Source: Streptomyces mangrovisoli (GTDB lineage: Bacteria; Actinomycetota; Actinomycetes; Streptomycetales; Streptomycetaceae). Taken from it: a stretch of DNA of 64,000 nt. Numbering within the stretch: position 1 is the stretch's first letter; every line of letters starts with the position of its first letter. Made by a program: the position numbers and the translations under genes. Positions 39,392-47,642 of the stretch are shown here, piece by piece. The notes beneath the pieces were generated by a model, which was given only the letters and a program-made list of their open reading frames with translations, ran no database searches and had not been told where the DNA came from. The stretch is from assembly GCF_000974985.2 (NCBI RefSeq), contig NZ_LAVA02000026.1, forward strand, positions 1-64,000, read 5' to 3'.

Positions 39392-41926
39392 CTACAGCTT
39401 CTCCACCGGCGCGTACCGCAGCAGCAGCCGCTTCGGCTTGTCGCCGAAGTCGATCGTCGCCTCGGCGTTGGCGCCCGTGCCCTTCACCGCGACGACCGTG
39501 CCGAGGCCGAACTGGTCGTGCGTGACGCGGTCGCCGACGGCCAGCGACACGACCGGCTTCTCCGCGGCGCGCCGCGTCGCGAACCCGGAGGCGCCCGCGG
39601 CCGACGAACGCGACCGGGACGACGACAGGGAGGACGCCACGCCGGACACCGGTCCCGCGGGGACGGCGGCCGTGGCGCCGGTGCGCTTCCACTCGACGTG
39701 CGCGGCCGGGATCTCCTCCAGGAACCGCGACGGCGGGTTGTACGACGGCTGGCCCCAGGCGCTGCGCAGCGCGGACCGGGTCAGGTAGAGCCGTTCCCGG
39801 GCGCGGGTGATGCCGACGTACGCCAGGCGCCGCTCCTCCTCCAGCTCCTTGGTCTGGCCGAGAGAGCGCATGTGCGGGAAGACGCCGTCCTCCATGCCGG
39901 TGAGGAAGACCACCGGGAACTCCAGGCCCTTGGCCGTGTGCAGGGTCATCAGGGTGATGACGCCGCTGCCGTCCTCGTCCTCGTCGGGGATCTGGTCCGA
40001 GTCGGCGACCAGGGCGACCCGTTCGAGGAAGTCGGCCAGCGTGGCGGCCGGGGCGGCCGCGCCCGCGGCCCCCTCGGCACCCGCGGCCTCGGCGCTCTCG
40101 GCGCCCTCCTGCTCGAACTCCAGCGCCACGGCGGCGAGTTCCTGGAGGTTCTCGATACGGGTCTCGTCCTGCGGGTCGGTGGACGCCTGCAACTCGGCCA
40201 GATAGCCGGTCCGTTCGAGCACCGCCTCCAGGACGGTGGCCGGTCCGGCGCCCGACTCGACGATCGTGCGCAGCTCCTCCATCAGCGTGTTGAAACGCTT
40301 GACGGCGTTGGTGGAGCGGGCCGCCATGCCGTAGGCCTCGTCGACGCGGCGCAGCGCCTGCGGGAAGCTGATCTTCTCGCGCTGGGCGAGGGCGTCGATC
40401 ATCGCCTCCGCGCGGTCGCCGATGCCGCGCTTGGGCACGTTGAGGATGCGGCGCAGCGGGACGGAGTCCTCCGGGTTGGCCAGGACCCGCAGATAGGCGA
40501 GGACGTCCCGGACCTCCTTGCGCTCGTAGAAGCGGACACCGCCGACGACCTTGTACGGCAGGCCGACGCGGATGAAGACCTCTTCGAAGACCCGGGACTG
40601 GGCGTTGGTGCGGTAGAAGACGGCGACGTCGCCGGCCTTGGCGTCGCCCGCGTCGACCAGGCGGTCTATCTCGTCGGCGACGAACTGGGCCTCGTCGTGC
40701 TCGGTGTCGGCGACGTAGCCGGTGATCCGGGCGCCCGCGCCGGCGTTGGTCCACAGGTTCTTGGGGCGGCGCGACTCGTTGCGCTCGATGACCGCGTTGG
40801 CGGCGCTCAGAATGGTCTGCGTGGAGCGGTAGTTCTGCTCCAGCAGGATCGTCGTCGCGTTCGGGTAGTCCTCCTCGAACTGGAGGATGTTGCGGATGGT
40901 CGCGCCGCGGAAGGCGTAGATCGACTGGTCCGCGTCGCCCACCACGCACAGTTCGGCGGGCTGGAGGTCGTACTCGCTGGGCGGCACGTCCACCGGGTGC
41001 TCGGCGGTGCCGACGAGCTCGCGCACGAGGGCGTACTGCGCGTGGTTGGTGTCCTGGTACTCGTCGACGAGGACGTGCCGGAAGCGGCGGCGGTAGTGCT
41101 CGGCGACGTCCGGGAAGGCGCGCAGCAGGTTGACCGTCGTCATGATCAGGTCGTCGAAGTCGAGGGCGTTGGCCTCGCGCAGCCGCGACTGGTACATCGC
41201 GTACGCCTGGGCGACGGTCTTCTCGAAACCGTCGGCGGCCTGGGCCGCGAAGTCCTCCTCGTCGATCAGCTCGTTCTTGAGGTTGGAGATCTTGGCGCTG
41301 AACGACTTCGGCGGGTAGCGCTTGGGGTCGAGGTCCAGATCGCGGCAGACCAGGGCCATCAGGCGCTTGGAGTCGGCGGCGTCGTAGATCGAGAACGACG
41401 AGGTGAAGCCGAGCTTCTTCGACTCGCGGCGCAGGATGCGCACGCACGCGCTGTGGAACGTCATGACCCACATCGCGTGGGCGCGCGGGCCGACGAGCTG
41501 CTCGACGCGCTCCTTCATCTCGCCCGCGGCCTTGTTGGTGAAGGTGATCGCGAGGATCTGGCCCGGGTGCACGCTCCGCTCGGCCAGCAGGTGGGCGATG
41601 CGGTGGGTGAGCACACGGGTCTTGCCGGAACCGGCGCCGGCCACGATGAGCAGCGGGGAGCCGGCGTGCACGACGGCGGCGCGCTGGTTGTCGTTCAGCC
41701 CCTCCAGGAGCGTGGCCGCGTCGAGGACCGGGCGCGGGGCGCCGTCGCGGTAGTACTCCTCGCGGTCCGGGGGCAGGTCGAACTTCCCGCCGAACAGATC
41801 GTGCGGGACCGGCTCCGCCGGGTGGCCGTCCTCGTGATCGTCCTCGGGCGGCGGCGGGTGCTCCTCCGCGTGCCCGCGAGGGGCCTGGAGGTCCGCCAGG
41901 AAGCTGTCGTCAAAGAGGCTGCTCAT
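39392..41926 (-). CDS. pcrA: ATP-dependent DNA helicase PcrA/UvrD
   Basis: Superfamily 1A 3'-5' helicase for repair and removal of RecA or stalled complexes. The 844-residue protein has Q-motif LNDNQRAAVV, Walker A VAGAGSGKTRVL, DEYQDT (motif II), GDADQSIYAFRGA, EQNYRST, and LMTLHTAKGLEFP / VGITRARERLY (motifs V-VI), plus a C-terminal Tudor-like segment (VGDRVTHDQFGLGTVVAV) typical of PcrA. The N-terminal 75 residues are an acidic extension. ATG 41926 has GGAGAGCG before it, and a RecA-NDp promoter lies immediately upstream. Confidence 0.97.
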   Translation of the reverse strand: MSSLFDDSFLADLQAPRGHAEEHPPPPEDDHEDGHPAEPVPHDLFGGKFDLPPDREEYYRDGAPRPVLDAATLLEGLNDNQRAAVVHAGSPLLIVAGAGSGKTRVLTHRIAHLLAERSVHPGQILAITFTNKAAGEMKERVEQLVGPRAHAMWVMTFHSACVRILRRESKKLGFTSSFSIYDAADSKRLMALVCRDLDLDPKRYPPKSFSAKISNLKNELIDEEDFAAQAADGFEKTVAQAYAMYQSRLREANALDFDDLIMTTVNLLRAFPDVAEHYRRRFRHVLVDEYQDTNHAQYALVRELVGTAEHPVDVPPSEYDLQPAELCVVGDADQSIYAFRGATIRNILQFEEDYPNATTILLEQNYRSTQTILSAANAVIERNESRRPKNLWTNAGAGARITGYVADTEHDEAQFVADEIDRLVDAGDAKAGDVAVFYRTNAQSRVFEEVFIRVGLPYKVVGGVRFYERKEVRDVLAYLRVLANPEDSVPLRRILNVPKRGIGDRAEAMIDALAQREKISFPQALRRVDEAYGMAARSTNAVKRFNTLMEELRTIVESGAGPATVLEAVLERTGYLAELQASTDPQDETRIENLQELAAVALEFEQEGAESAEAAGAEGAAGAAAPAATLADFLERVALVADSDQIPDEDEDGSGVITLMTLHTAKGLEFPVVFLTGMEDGVFPHMRSLGQTKELEEERRLAYVGITRARERLYLTRSALRSAWGQPSYNPPSRFLEEIPAAHVEWKRTGATAAVPAGPVSGVASSLSSSRSRSSAAGASGFATRRAAEKPVVSLAVGDRVTHDQFGLGTVVAVKGTGANAEATIDFGDKPKRLLLRYAPVEKL

Positions 41927-41935
41927 CGCTCTCCG

Positions 41936-41958
41936 AGTCTAGGGCGCCGCACTGACAG
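41936..41958 (-). promoter_or_regulatory. RecA-NDp (PafBC-type) promoter of pcrA
   Basis: On the minus strand CTGTCAGTGCG, six bases (GCGCCC), TAGACT, then nine bases to the ATG. Box-to-hexamer spacing is exactly the six of the consensus and the -10 fits TAnnnT. This predicts LexA-independent induction by DNA damage. Confidence 0.75.
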
Positions 41959-42092
41959 CCGGCCGCCGCCTTGAGAACTCCACCCGGGAGAGCGCCGACC
42001 GGCGACGGCCGCACCCCGGCGGAGCGCCCGTGGGCGGCGGACCGGGCGCCACCGGCAGCGACCGAAATCACACCCCCGCGCCTCTCCGGGCC

Positions 42093-42186
42093 GGTCACGG
42101 CCCGTTCCGCACCGGTCGTGGTCCGCCCCCGACCGGTCACGGTCGAGCCGTCGGCGGTCACGGTCCATCCCGCGACGATCACGGTG
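42093..42186. repeat. Five decamers at exact 21-bp period
   Basis: GGTCACGGCC, GGTCGTGGTC, GGTCACGGTC, GGTCACGGTC and GATCACGGTG start at 42093, 42114, 42135, 42156 and 42177, each exactly 21 bp apart (two helical turns). The array is in the 41927-42462 interval between pcrA and an NlpC/P60 gene. A sixth GGTCACG is at 42204, out of period. No other gene is supported in this interval. Confidence 0.75.
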
Positions 42187-42462
42187 CGCGAGCCTTGGGC
42201 AAAGGTCACGAAAACGTATCGGGCATATCGAACATCAACCTTCACACGAGCCACACGCGTTGGTTACGGTTCCGATCAAGTCGTACGGCCCCTTCCGGTG
42301 AACGTCGCCGGGCCGCACGGCCCTTGCCGAGGGACCCGGTCGCAGGGCAGTCGGAGGGCGGACCCTCCGAACCCGCCCGCCCGTTCCCTCCCCCGGGCGC
42401 CTGGGCGGCCCGGGGCACCCACCGCCGGCTCGGTGGGCGGACCATGGAAGGAGTCGCCTCCT

Positions 42463-43818
42463 TTGGCGTCGCATCGCAAGTCGCGTCCCCTCGGACAGCG
42501 CGTGACCGGCCCCGGCACCTCCGCCGCCGCCGAAGCCGCGTCGGCCTATGCCGACCTGGTCTCCCGGGCCGCCGAGGCCGCCTCCGAGGGCACCGCCCCC
42601 GAGGACGAGGGCGGGCCGAGCCTCGCCGAGGTCGGGAAGAAGATCGACGCCTTCTATCTCCAGAGCGAGCCGGCCGCGGTGCGGTCCGAGGCGACCAGGG
42701 AGCGGACCGGCAAGCAGCGCACGCTCGTCTCGGCCCTGCTCGACGACGTCGCCAAGCGCACCCAGATGCTCAACACGGCCCGGGAGCGGTTCGGCGCCCT
42801 CACCGGCACGCAGTACCGCACCGACACCTCGGCCCAGGACACGGCGGCCCTGCTGCTCGCCAACACCCCGGAGGACTACTTCGGCCAGGAGCAGCTGATG
42901 AGCCGCCTGACCGAGCGGCAGAAGCAGGCCGTCGACACCGGCGGCACCGCGCAGCAGCCCGCGGCGGCCGAGGACCCGCGGCGGCGGGCGGCTGCGGGAG
43001 CCGTACGGCAGCCCGCGGCCGCACGGGAGCCGGGGCGGGCGCGGCGCGGCGTCGAGCCGCCGGCCGAGTCGCGGGACGGGGACGCGCTGGTCACCGCCAA
43101 GTCCACCGTCCAGAAGAAGCTCGCCCACGCGCGGGCACTGCTGTCGAAGCTGGACGCCGTCGGCGCCGGCCGGGTCCCGCCGCGGTCGCCGGACCCGGCG
43201 GACCGGGCGGGTCCGGTCGGAGCGCCCTACCCGGCGGCGGGGACGGCCGCGTCGCCGTACACCACCGAGGCGGTCGGAGCCCCGTACGCGGCGGCGCAGG
43301 CGGTCGGCTCGCCCTACGCCTACGCCACGCAGACGCCCGGAGCGCCGTACGGCACGGAGACGGCCGGAACCCCCTACGGCACGGAGACGGCCGGAGCCCC
43401 GTACCCCGCGGCCCCGGGCGCATCGCCGTACCCCGCGCACCCGGGCGGCGCGTGGGACGCCGCGAAGGCGGAGCAGGCGGTCGCCTTCGCTCGTGCGCAG
43501 CTCGGCAAGCCGTCCCTCTGGGGCGCCGCCGGCCCCGGATCCTACGACTGCTCCGGGCTCACCCAGGCCGCCTGGAAGGCCGCCGGTGTGGCGCTCCCCC
43601 GCGCCGTCCACGACCAGGCCCGCGCCGGCGTCGCGGTCCCGCTCGCCGATGCCCGCCCGGGTGACCTGATCTTCTTCGACGGCGGCATCGGCCATGTCGG
43701 CATCCACATCGGCGACGGCATGATGATCCACGCCCCGAACCCCGGCGCCTACGTCCGCGAGGACTCGGTCCACCACCTCGGCGAAACGATCATTCACAGC
43801 GTGGTGCGGGTGGCCTGA
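42463..43818 (+). CDS. NlpC/P60-family cell-wall hydrolase, copy 1
   Basis: A 451-residue protein with an N-terminal coiled-coil-type region (res 45-150), an Ala/Pro/Tyr-rich middle with repeated GAPYGTETAG units, and a C-terminal NlpC/P60 domain with catalytic Cys in YDCSGLTQAAW and His in GHVGIHIGDGMMIH. It should cut D-Glu-diaminopimelate bonds. TTG 42463 begins the MASHRK signature common to Streptomyces members and follows GGAAGGAG. Unusually, residues 1-43 contain Asp/Glu/Arg instead of a hydrophobic signal-peptide core, so export is puzzling. Paralogue of the protein at 45768. Confidence 0.87.
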   Translation: MASHRKSRPLGQRVTGPGTSAAAEAASAYADLVSRAAEAASEGTAPEDEGGPSLAEVGKKIDAFYLQSEPAAVRSEATRERTGKQRTLVSALLDDVAKRTQMLNTARERFGALTGTQYRTDTSAQDTAALLLANTPEDYFGQEQLMSRLTERQKQAVDTGGTAQQPAAAEDPRRRAAAGAVRQPAAAREPGRARRGVEPPAESRDGDALVTAKSTVQKKLAHARALLSKLDAVGAGRVPPRSPDPADRAGPVGAPYPAAGTAASPYTTEAVGAPYAAAQAVGSPYAYATQTPGAPYGTETAGTPYGTETAGAPYPAAPGASPYPAHPGGAWDAAKAEQAVAFARAQLGKPSLWGAAGPGSYDCSGLTQAAWKAAGVALPRAVHDQARAGVAVPLADARPGDLIFFDGGIGHVGIHIGDGMMIHAPNPGAYVREDSVHHLGETIIHSVVRVA

Positions 43819-43918
43819 CACCCGCCCCGGGTGCCGTCGGCGCCGCCCGGTGTCCCGCACCCGTGCGGTTTTCGCCGGGCCGCGCGCGTGGCCCGCGTGC
43901 CCGGTGCGCGAAGCTCCC

Positions 43919-43924
43919 TAGCAT
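43919..43924 (+). promoter_or_regulatory. -10 hexamer for leaderless TDT gene
   Basis: TAGCAT followed by seven bases and the ATG at 43932, without a ribosome-binding site. Confidence 0.45.
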
Positions 43925-43931
43925 CGGGCGC

Positions 43932-44936
43932 ATGTCCGGCACCTCACCTCTGCGCGCCTGGTGGTCGCAGCGTTCACCCGCGGCCGGGGCTGCCGTGATG
44001 GCCGTCGGCATCATGTCGATCGGTCTGCGGCTGACCGGTTACGAGGTGCTGTCCGGCATCGCCCTCGTCCTCGCCTGCGCCACCTGGCTCGGGCTCGCGG
44101 TGAACTTCGCCGTACGGCTGCTCGGCGAGCGCGAGCGCTGGATGGCGGAGGCGGCGACACCGGGCGCGCTGACGTCGGTCGCCGCGACGGCCGTGCTCGG
44201 CGCGCGGTTCTCGCTGCTCGGTTGGCAGCCGCTGGCCGCGGTGCTGCTCGCGCTCTCCGCGCTCCTGTGGCCCGGCCTGCTGCTCACCGTCGTACGGAAC
44301 TGGCAGTGGCGGATGCCGGGGACGGTGTTCCTCGGCTGCGTGGCCACGGAGGGGCTCGCCGTGCTGGCCGCCGTACTGGCCGCGGCGCGGTCGTCGGAGT
44401 GGCTCGCGCACACCGCGCTGGTGCTGTTCTGGCTGGGGCTGGTGATCTACTGCCTCGCCCTGCCCCGGTTCGACCGGCGGCAGGTGATCGAGGGGGCCGG
44501 GGACCAGTGGATCGCGGGCGGCGCGCTCGCCATCTCGTCGCTGGCCGGGTCGCGGCTGCTCGCCGTGGACGACTCGATCGCGTACCTGTGGAACGACGAC
44601 GACGCCGGCGTCCTGCGCTACATGGCCGTCGCGCTGCTGGTCCTCGACCTGTGCTGCTGGGCGGTGCTCGTCGTCGCCGAGGCGGCCCGCCCGCGACTGC
44701 GCTACGACGAGTTGCGCTGGGCGACGGTGTTCCCGATGGGGATGACGGCCGTGGCCGCGCTGTCGATCGCCGACGTGGACGACGTGCCGTGGCTCCACGA
44801 CCTCGGTCAGGCGCTGCTGTGGGTCTCGGTCCTGGCGGGCGTCGTGGTGGCGGCCGGAGCCGTCCGGGCCGCCCGCGACGACCTCGGCGGGAAGCCGCCG
44901 AGGCACCGGGGAATCAGGTCCACAGGACGGCGATGA
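43932..44936 (+). CDS. TDT-family (TehA-like) transporter
   Basis: The 334-residue protein has ten predicted membrane segments and the shape of the tellurite-resistance/dicarboxylate transporter (TDT) family; SIGLRLTGYEVLSGIALVLA starts the first helix pair. Substrate in this branch unknown. Leaderless start at ATG 43932. Its last 23 bases overlap the end of the convergent 4-TM gene. Confidence 0.8.
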   Translation: MSGTSPLRAWWSQRSPAAGAAVMAVGIMSIGLRLTGYEVLSGIALVLACATWLGLAVNFAVRLLGERERWMAEAATPGALTSVAATAVLGARFSLLGWQPLAAVLLALSALLWPGLLLTVVRNWQWRMPGTVFLGCVATEGLAVLAAVLAAARSSEWLAHTALVLFWLGLVIYCLALPRFDRRQVIEGAGDQWIAGGALAISSLAGSRLLAVDDSIAYLWNDDDAGVLRYMAVALLVLDLCCWAVLVVAEAARPRLRYDELRWATVFPMGMTAVAALSIADVDDVPWLHDLGQALLWVSVLAGVVVAAGAVRAARDDLGGKPPRHRGIRSTGRR

Positions 44937-45267
44937 AGATGTTCACCATGGTCAGCAGCCCGACCAGGCCGAACAGCTTCTTGTCGACCGTCTCCTCGTC
45001 CCGCTTGACGTAGACCAGGCCGAGGATCACCACCAGCACCGCCAGCTTGATGCCGATCTTGACGGTGTTGATGTCGTGGCCGTCCGCCTGGACCAGACCG
45101 ACCAGGATCGCACCCGTGACCAGCATGGTCAGCGCGCCGTGCAGCATGCCCGGCACGAAGCGGGCCTTGCCCTGGCCCATCGCCTTCATCTGGGTGAGGA
45201 AGCCGCCGAGCAGCGCGGCGATGCCGATGATGTGCAGGCCGACGAAGAGATGGATGAGTACGTCCAT
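44914..45267 (-). CDS. Four-helix membrane protein, hypothetical
   Basis: The 117-residue protein starts MDVLIHLFVGLHIIGIAALLGG and has four hydrophobic segments at about 2-22, 40-60, 68-88 and 97-116. I recognise it as a conserved actinobacterial integral membrane protein without known function. Start ATG 45267 is preceded by TAGGCT (45281-45276) and eight bases, i.e. leaderless. Convergent overlap with the TDT gene. Confidence 0.8.
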   Translation of the reverse strand: MDVLIHLFVGLHIIGIAALLGGFLTQMKAMGQGKARFVPGMLHGALTMLVTGAILVGLVQADGHDINTVKIGIKLAVLVVILGLVYVKRDEETVDKKLFGLVGLLTMVNIFIAVLWT

Positions 45268-45558
45268 GAGGCGGGAGCCTAGCCAGCGCCCCTGGAGCGC
45301 TCGCACACGGGTCCGGTACGGACGGCGGGCGTCTCCCGAACCGGGCCGCGCGGCGCGTGGACGGGCAGGTCGGCGCGCGGGCCGCATATATGCGCCCCAT
45401 AGCACCGGCCGCCACCCGCCCGCACGGCAACCACCGCAACGGTCATCGCACCGCGCGAAGTCGCGGCCGCTGTCCGCCGTCACGGTCGCATACGGTCACC
45501 AGTCGGTCCCCTCACGCCATTTCCGTACATGCTGTTACCAAGCCGACACAGAGAGGTT

Positions 45559-45564
45559 TAGCGT
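45559..45564 (+). promoter_or_regulatory. Possible -10 of the second NlpC/P60 gene
   Basis: TAGCGT preceded by an AT-richer segment with TGTTACC, about 200 nt upstream of GTG 45768. This would give a long 5' leader containing the hairpin at 45636-45678. Confidence 0.3.
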
Positions 45565-45635
45565 CCTCCCCCAGGTGCCCGGCTCCCCACCGCCGTCCGG
45601 GCCAGGGACGGCAGTCGGACACCACCGCCGAGAAA

Positions 45636-45678
45636 GTCCGGCGGCGGCGAGCTCCCCCTGTGCGAGCCGCCGCCGGAC
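45636..45678. promoter_or_regulatory. Leader hairpin of the second NlpC/P60 gene
   Basis: Perfect 13-bp arms GTCCGGCGGCGGC (45636-45648) and GCCGCCGCCGGAC (45666-45678), loop 17. It could be an attenuator or part of a structured leader. I could not match it to the c-di-AMP (ydaO) riboswitch consensus. Confidence 0.45.
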
Positions 45679-45767
45679 GCGTCAGCCGCTCCCCCGGGCG
45701 GCCGTGGGTCCGCTCACCCGGCGGACCGTGCGGACGCCGTATGACGAGGCGGGCGTACGAAAGGAAC

Positions 45768-46871
45768 GTGACGGTTCTGGTGGCAGCGCACCGCAGGTCC
45801 CGACAGCGCCCGCTCGGTGGCGGCACGGCCCGTACGGCCGTCACCATCGCCCTCGCGGGCGCGGCGACGGCGACCGCCTTCGAAGGGGTCGGGAACGCCG
45901 AGCCGCAGCTGACCGCCACGCAGGTCAAGGCGAAGGTGGACAAGCTCTACCAGGAGGCCGAGGCGGCCACCCAGAAGTACGACGGCGCCAAGGAGAAGGC
46001 CGACCGGGCCGAGCATCACCTCAAGCAGCTGCGGGACGAGGCGGCGCGCAGGCAGGACAAGCTCAACGCGGCCCGCGACGCGCTGGGGTCGATCGCCAGC
46101 GCCCAGTACCGCAGCGGGGGCCTGAACCCGGCGCTGCAACTCATGCTCTCCGACCGGCCCGACGCGTATCTGGACGACGCAGCGTTCGCCGAACGGGCGG
46201 GCGACCGGCAGGCGCACGCCGTGACGCGGGTGCGCAACCAGCTCAGGGAGATCGAGCAGTTGCGCGGCGCCGCCCATGTGGAGCTGACGTCGCTGCGGTC
46301 GCGCCAGGCGGAGCTGAAGCGGAACAAGAAGACGATCACCGGCAAGCTGGCCGAGGCACGGGAGCTGATGGCACGGCTCAGCCCGCAGGAGCGCGCCGGG
46401 ATCACCGGCGGCAGCGCCTCGGGCACGGGCCGTGCCTCGCGCTCGGACACGGACCCGCGGGCCTCGCTCGGTTCGTCGGACGACCCGGGGGACCCGGGGT
46501 CCGGCGGCTCCACGGCCACCGGCTCGCGGGCGGCGGCGGCCGTCTCGTACGCCTACTCCAAGCTCGGCAGCCCCTATGTGTGGGGCGCGACGGGGCCCGG
46601 CGCCTTCGACTGCTCGGGCCTGGCGCAGGCCGCCTACCGCGCGGCCGGCGTCTCCCTGCCGCGCACGACGTACGCCCAGATCGACGCGGGCCGACGCGTC
46701 TCCCGTTCCGAACTGGAGCCGGGCGACCTGGTGTTCTTCTACTCCGGCATCAGCCACGTCGGCATCTACGTCGGCAACGGCATGATGATCCACGCGCCCA
46801 ACCCGTCCGAGCCCGTGAAGCTGGCCCCGGTCGACGAGATGCCGTTCGCGGGGGCGACGCGGGTGGTGTGA
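45768..46871 (+). CDS. NlpC/P60-family cell-wall hydrolase, copy 2
   Basis: The 367-residue secreted protein has a signal peptide (RTAVTIALAGAATATAFEG, cleavage near residue 45), a long coiled-coil region (KVDKLYQEAEAATQKYD ... KRNKKTITGKLAEARELM), a Gly/Ser linker and the NlpC/P60 domain with Cys in FDCSGLAQAAY and His in SHVGIYVGNGMMIH. GTG 45768 follows AAAGGAAC; GTG 45780 (MAAHRRSRQRPL) is the other possibility. Predicted D,L-endopeptidase for wall remodelling. Convergent with the response-regulator gene. Confidence 0.92.
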   Translation: MTVLVAAHRRSRQRPLGGGTARTAVTIALAGAATATAFEGVGNAEPQLTATQVKAKVDKLYQEAEAATQKYDGAKEKADRAEHHLKQLRDEAARRQDKLNAARDALGSIASAQYRSGGLNPALQLMLSDRPDAYLDDAAFAERAGDRQAHAVTRVRNQLREIEQLRGAAHVELTSLRSRQAELKRNKKTITGKLAEARELMARLSPQERAGITGGSASGTGRASRSDTDPRASLGSSDDPGDPGSGGSTATGSRAAAAVSYAYSKLGSPYVWGATGPGAFDCSGLAQAAYRAAGVSLPRTTYAQIDAGRRVSRSELEPGDLVFFYSGISHVGIYVGNGMMIHAPNPSEPVKLAPVDEMPFAGATRVV

Positions 46872-46880
46872 GCGGTCACC

Positions 46881-46917
46881 GGCCCGCCTCCCGGACCGGT
46901 CGCGACACCGGCGGGCC
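46881..46917. terminator. Hairpin between NlpC/P60 and response-regulator genes
   Basis: GGCCCGCC (46881-46888) and GGCGGGCC (46910-46917), 8-bp stem with a 21-base loop, between convergent ends. Confidence 0.4.
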
Positions 46918-46922
46918 CGCCC

Positions 46923-47642
46923 TCAGACCAGGCGTCGCGCGGTCGCCCAGCGGGTCAGCTCGTGACGGTTGGACAGCTGCAACTTCCTGAGGACGGCGGA
47001 GACATGGGACTCCACGGTCTTCACCGAGATGAACAGCTGCTTGGCGATCTCCTTGTACGCGTACCCCCGGGCGATGAGGCGCAGGACCTCGCGCTCGCGC
47101 TGGGTGAGCCGGTCGAGGTCCTCGTCGACCGGCGGGGCGTCGGTCGAGGCGAAGGCGTCGAGGACGAACCCGGCCAGCCGCGGCGAGAACACGGCGTCGC
47201 CCTCCTGCACGCGGAAGACGGAGGCCACGAGGTCGGTGCCGGTGATCGTCTTGGTGACGTAGCCGCGCGCACCGCCGCGGATCACCCCGATCACGTCCTC
47301 CGCCGCGTCCGAGACGGACAGCGCGAGGAAGCGCACGGGCTGCTCGGCGTCGGCCATCAACCCGGCGCAGCGGCGCAGCACTTCGACGCCCCCGCCGCCG
47401 GGCAGGTGGACGTCGAGCAGGACCACCTCGGGGCGGGTCGCGGTGATGACGGTGACCGCCTGGTCGACGTCGGCGGCCTCGCCGACCACCTCGACCCCGG
47501 TCGTGACCGTCTGGCCGATCTCGGCCTGCACCCCGGTGCGGAACATGCGGTGGTCGTCGACGAGGACCACGCGCACATGGCGGCCGCCCGCGCCGCCGGT
47601 GGTCTCCGCGGGTTGCGTGTTCGCGTCGGTCGGATCGCTCAT
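46923..47642 (-). CDS. NarL/LuxR-family response regulator
   Basis: The 239-residue regulator has a receiver domain with D29-D30 and the phospho-acceptor D77 in VVLLDVHLPGG, and a LuxR HTH near the C-terminus (LTQREREVLRLIARGYAYKE, then KTVESHVSAVLRKL). ATG 47642 overlaps the kinase stop codon (ATGA). It forms a two-component pair with the PspC-fused kinase and probably controls the divergent PspC/LiaF-like gene via the ATCAGGG sites. Confidence 0.95.
   Translation of the reverse strand: MSDPTDANTQPAETTGGAGGRHVRVVLVDDHRMFRTGVQAEIGQTVTTGVEVVGEAADVDQAVTVITATRPEVVLLDVHLPGGGGVEVLRRCAGLMADAEQPVRFLALSVSDAAEDVIGVIRGGARGYVTKTITGTDLVASVFRVQEGDAVFSPRLAGFVLDAFASTDAPPVDEDLDRLTQREREVLRLIARGYAYKEIAKQLFISVKTVESHVSAVLRKLQLSNRHELTRWATARRLV

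Noticed and set aside
39374..41974. An 866-codon plus-strand frame opposite pcrA
   Set aside because: Antisense shadow of a helicase gene with all SF1 motifs on the minus strand.
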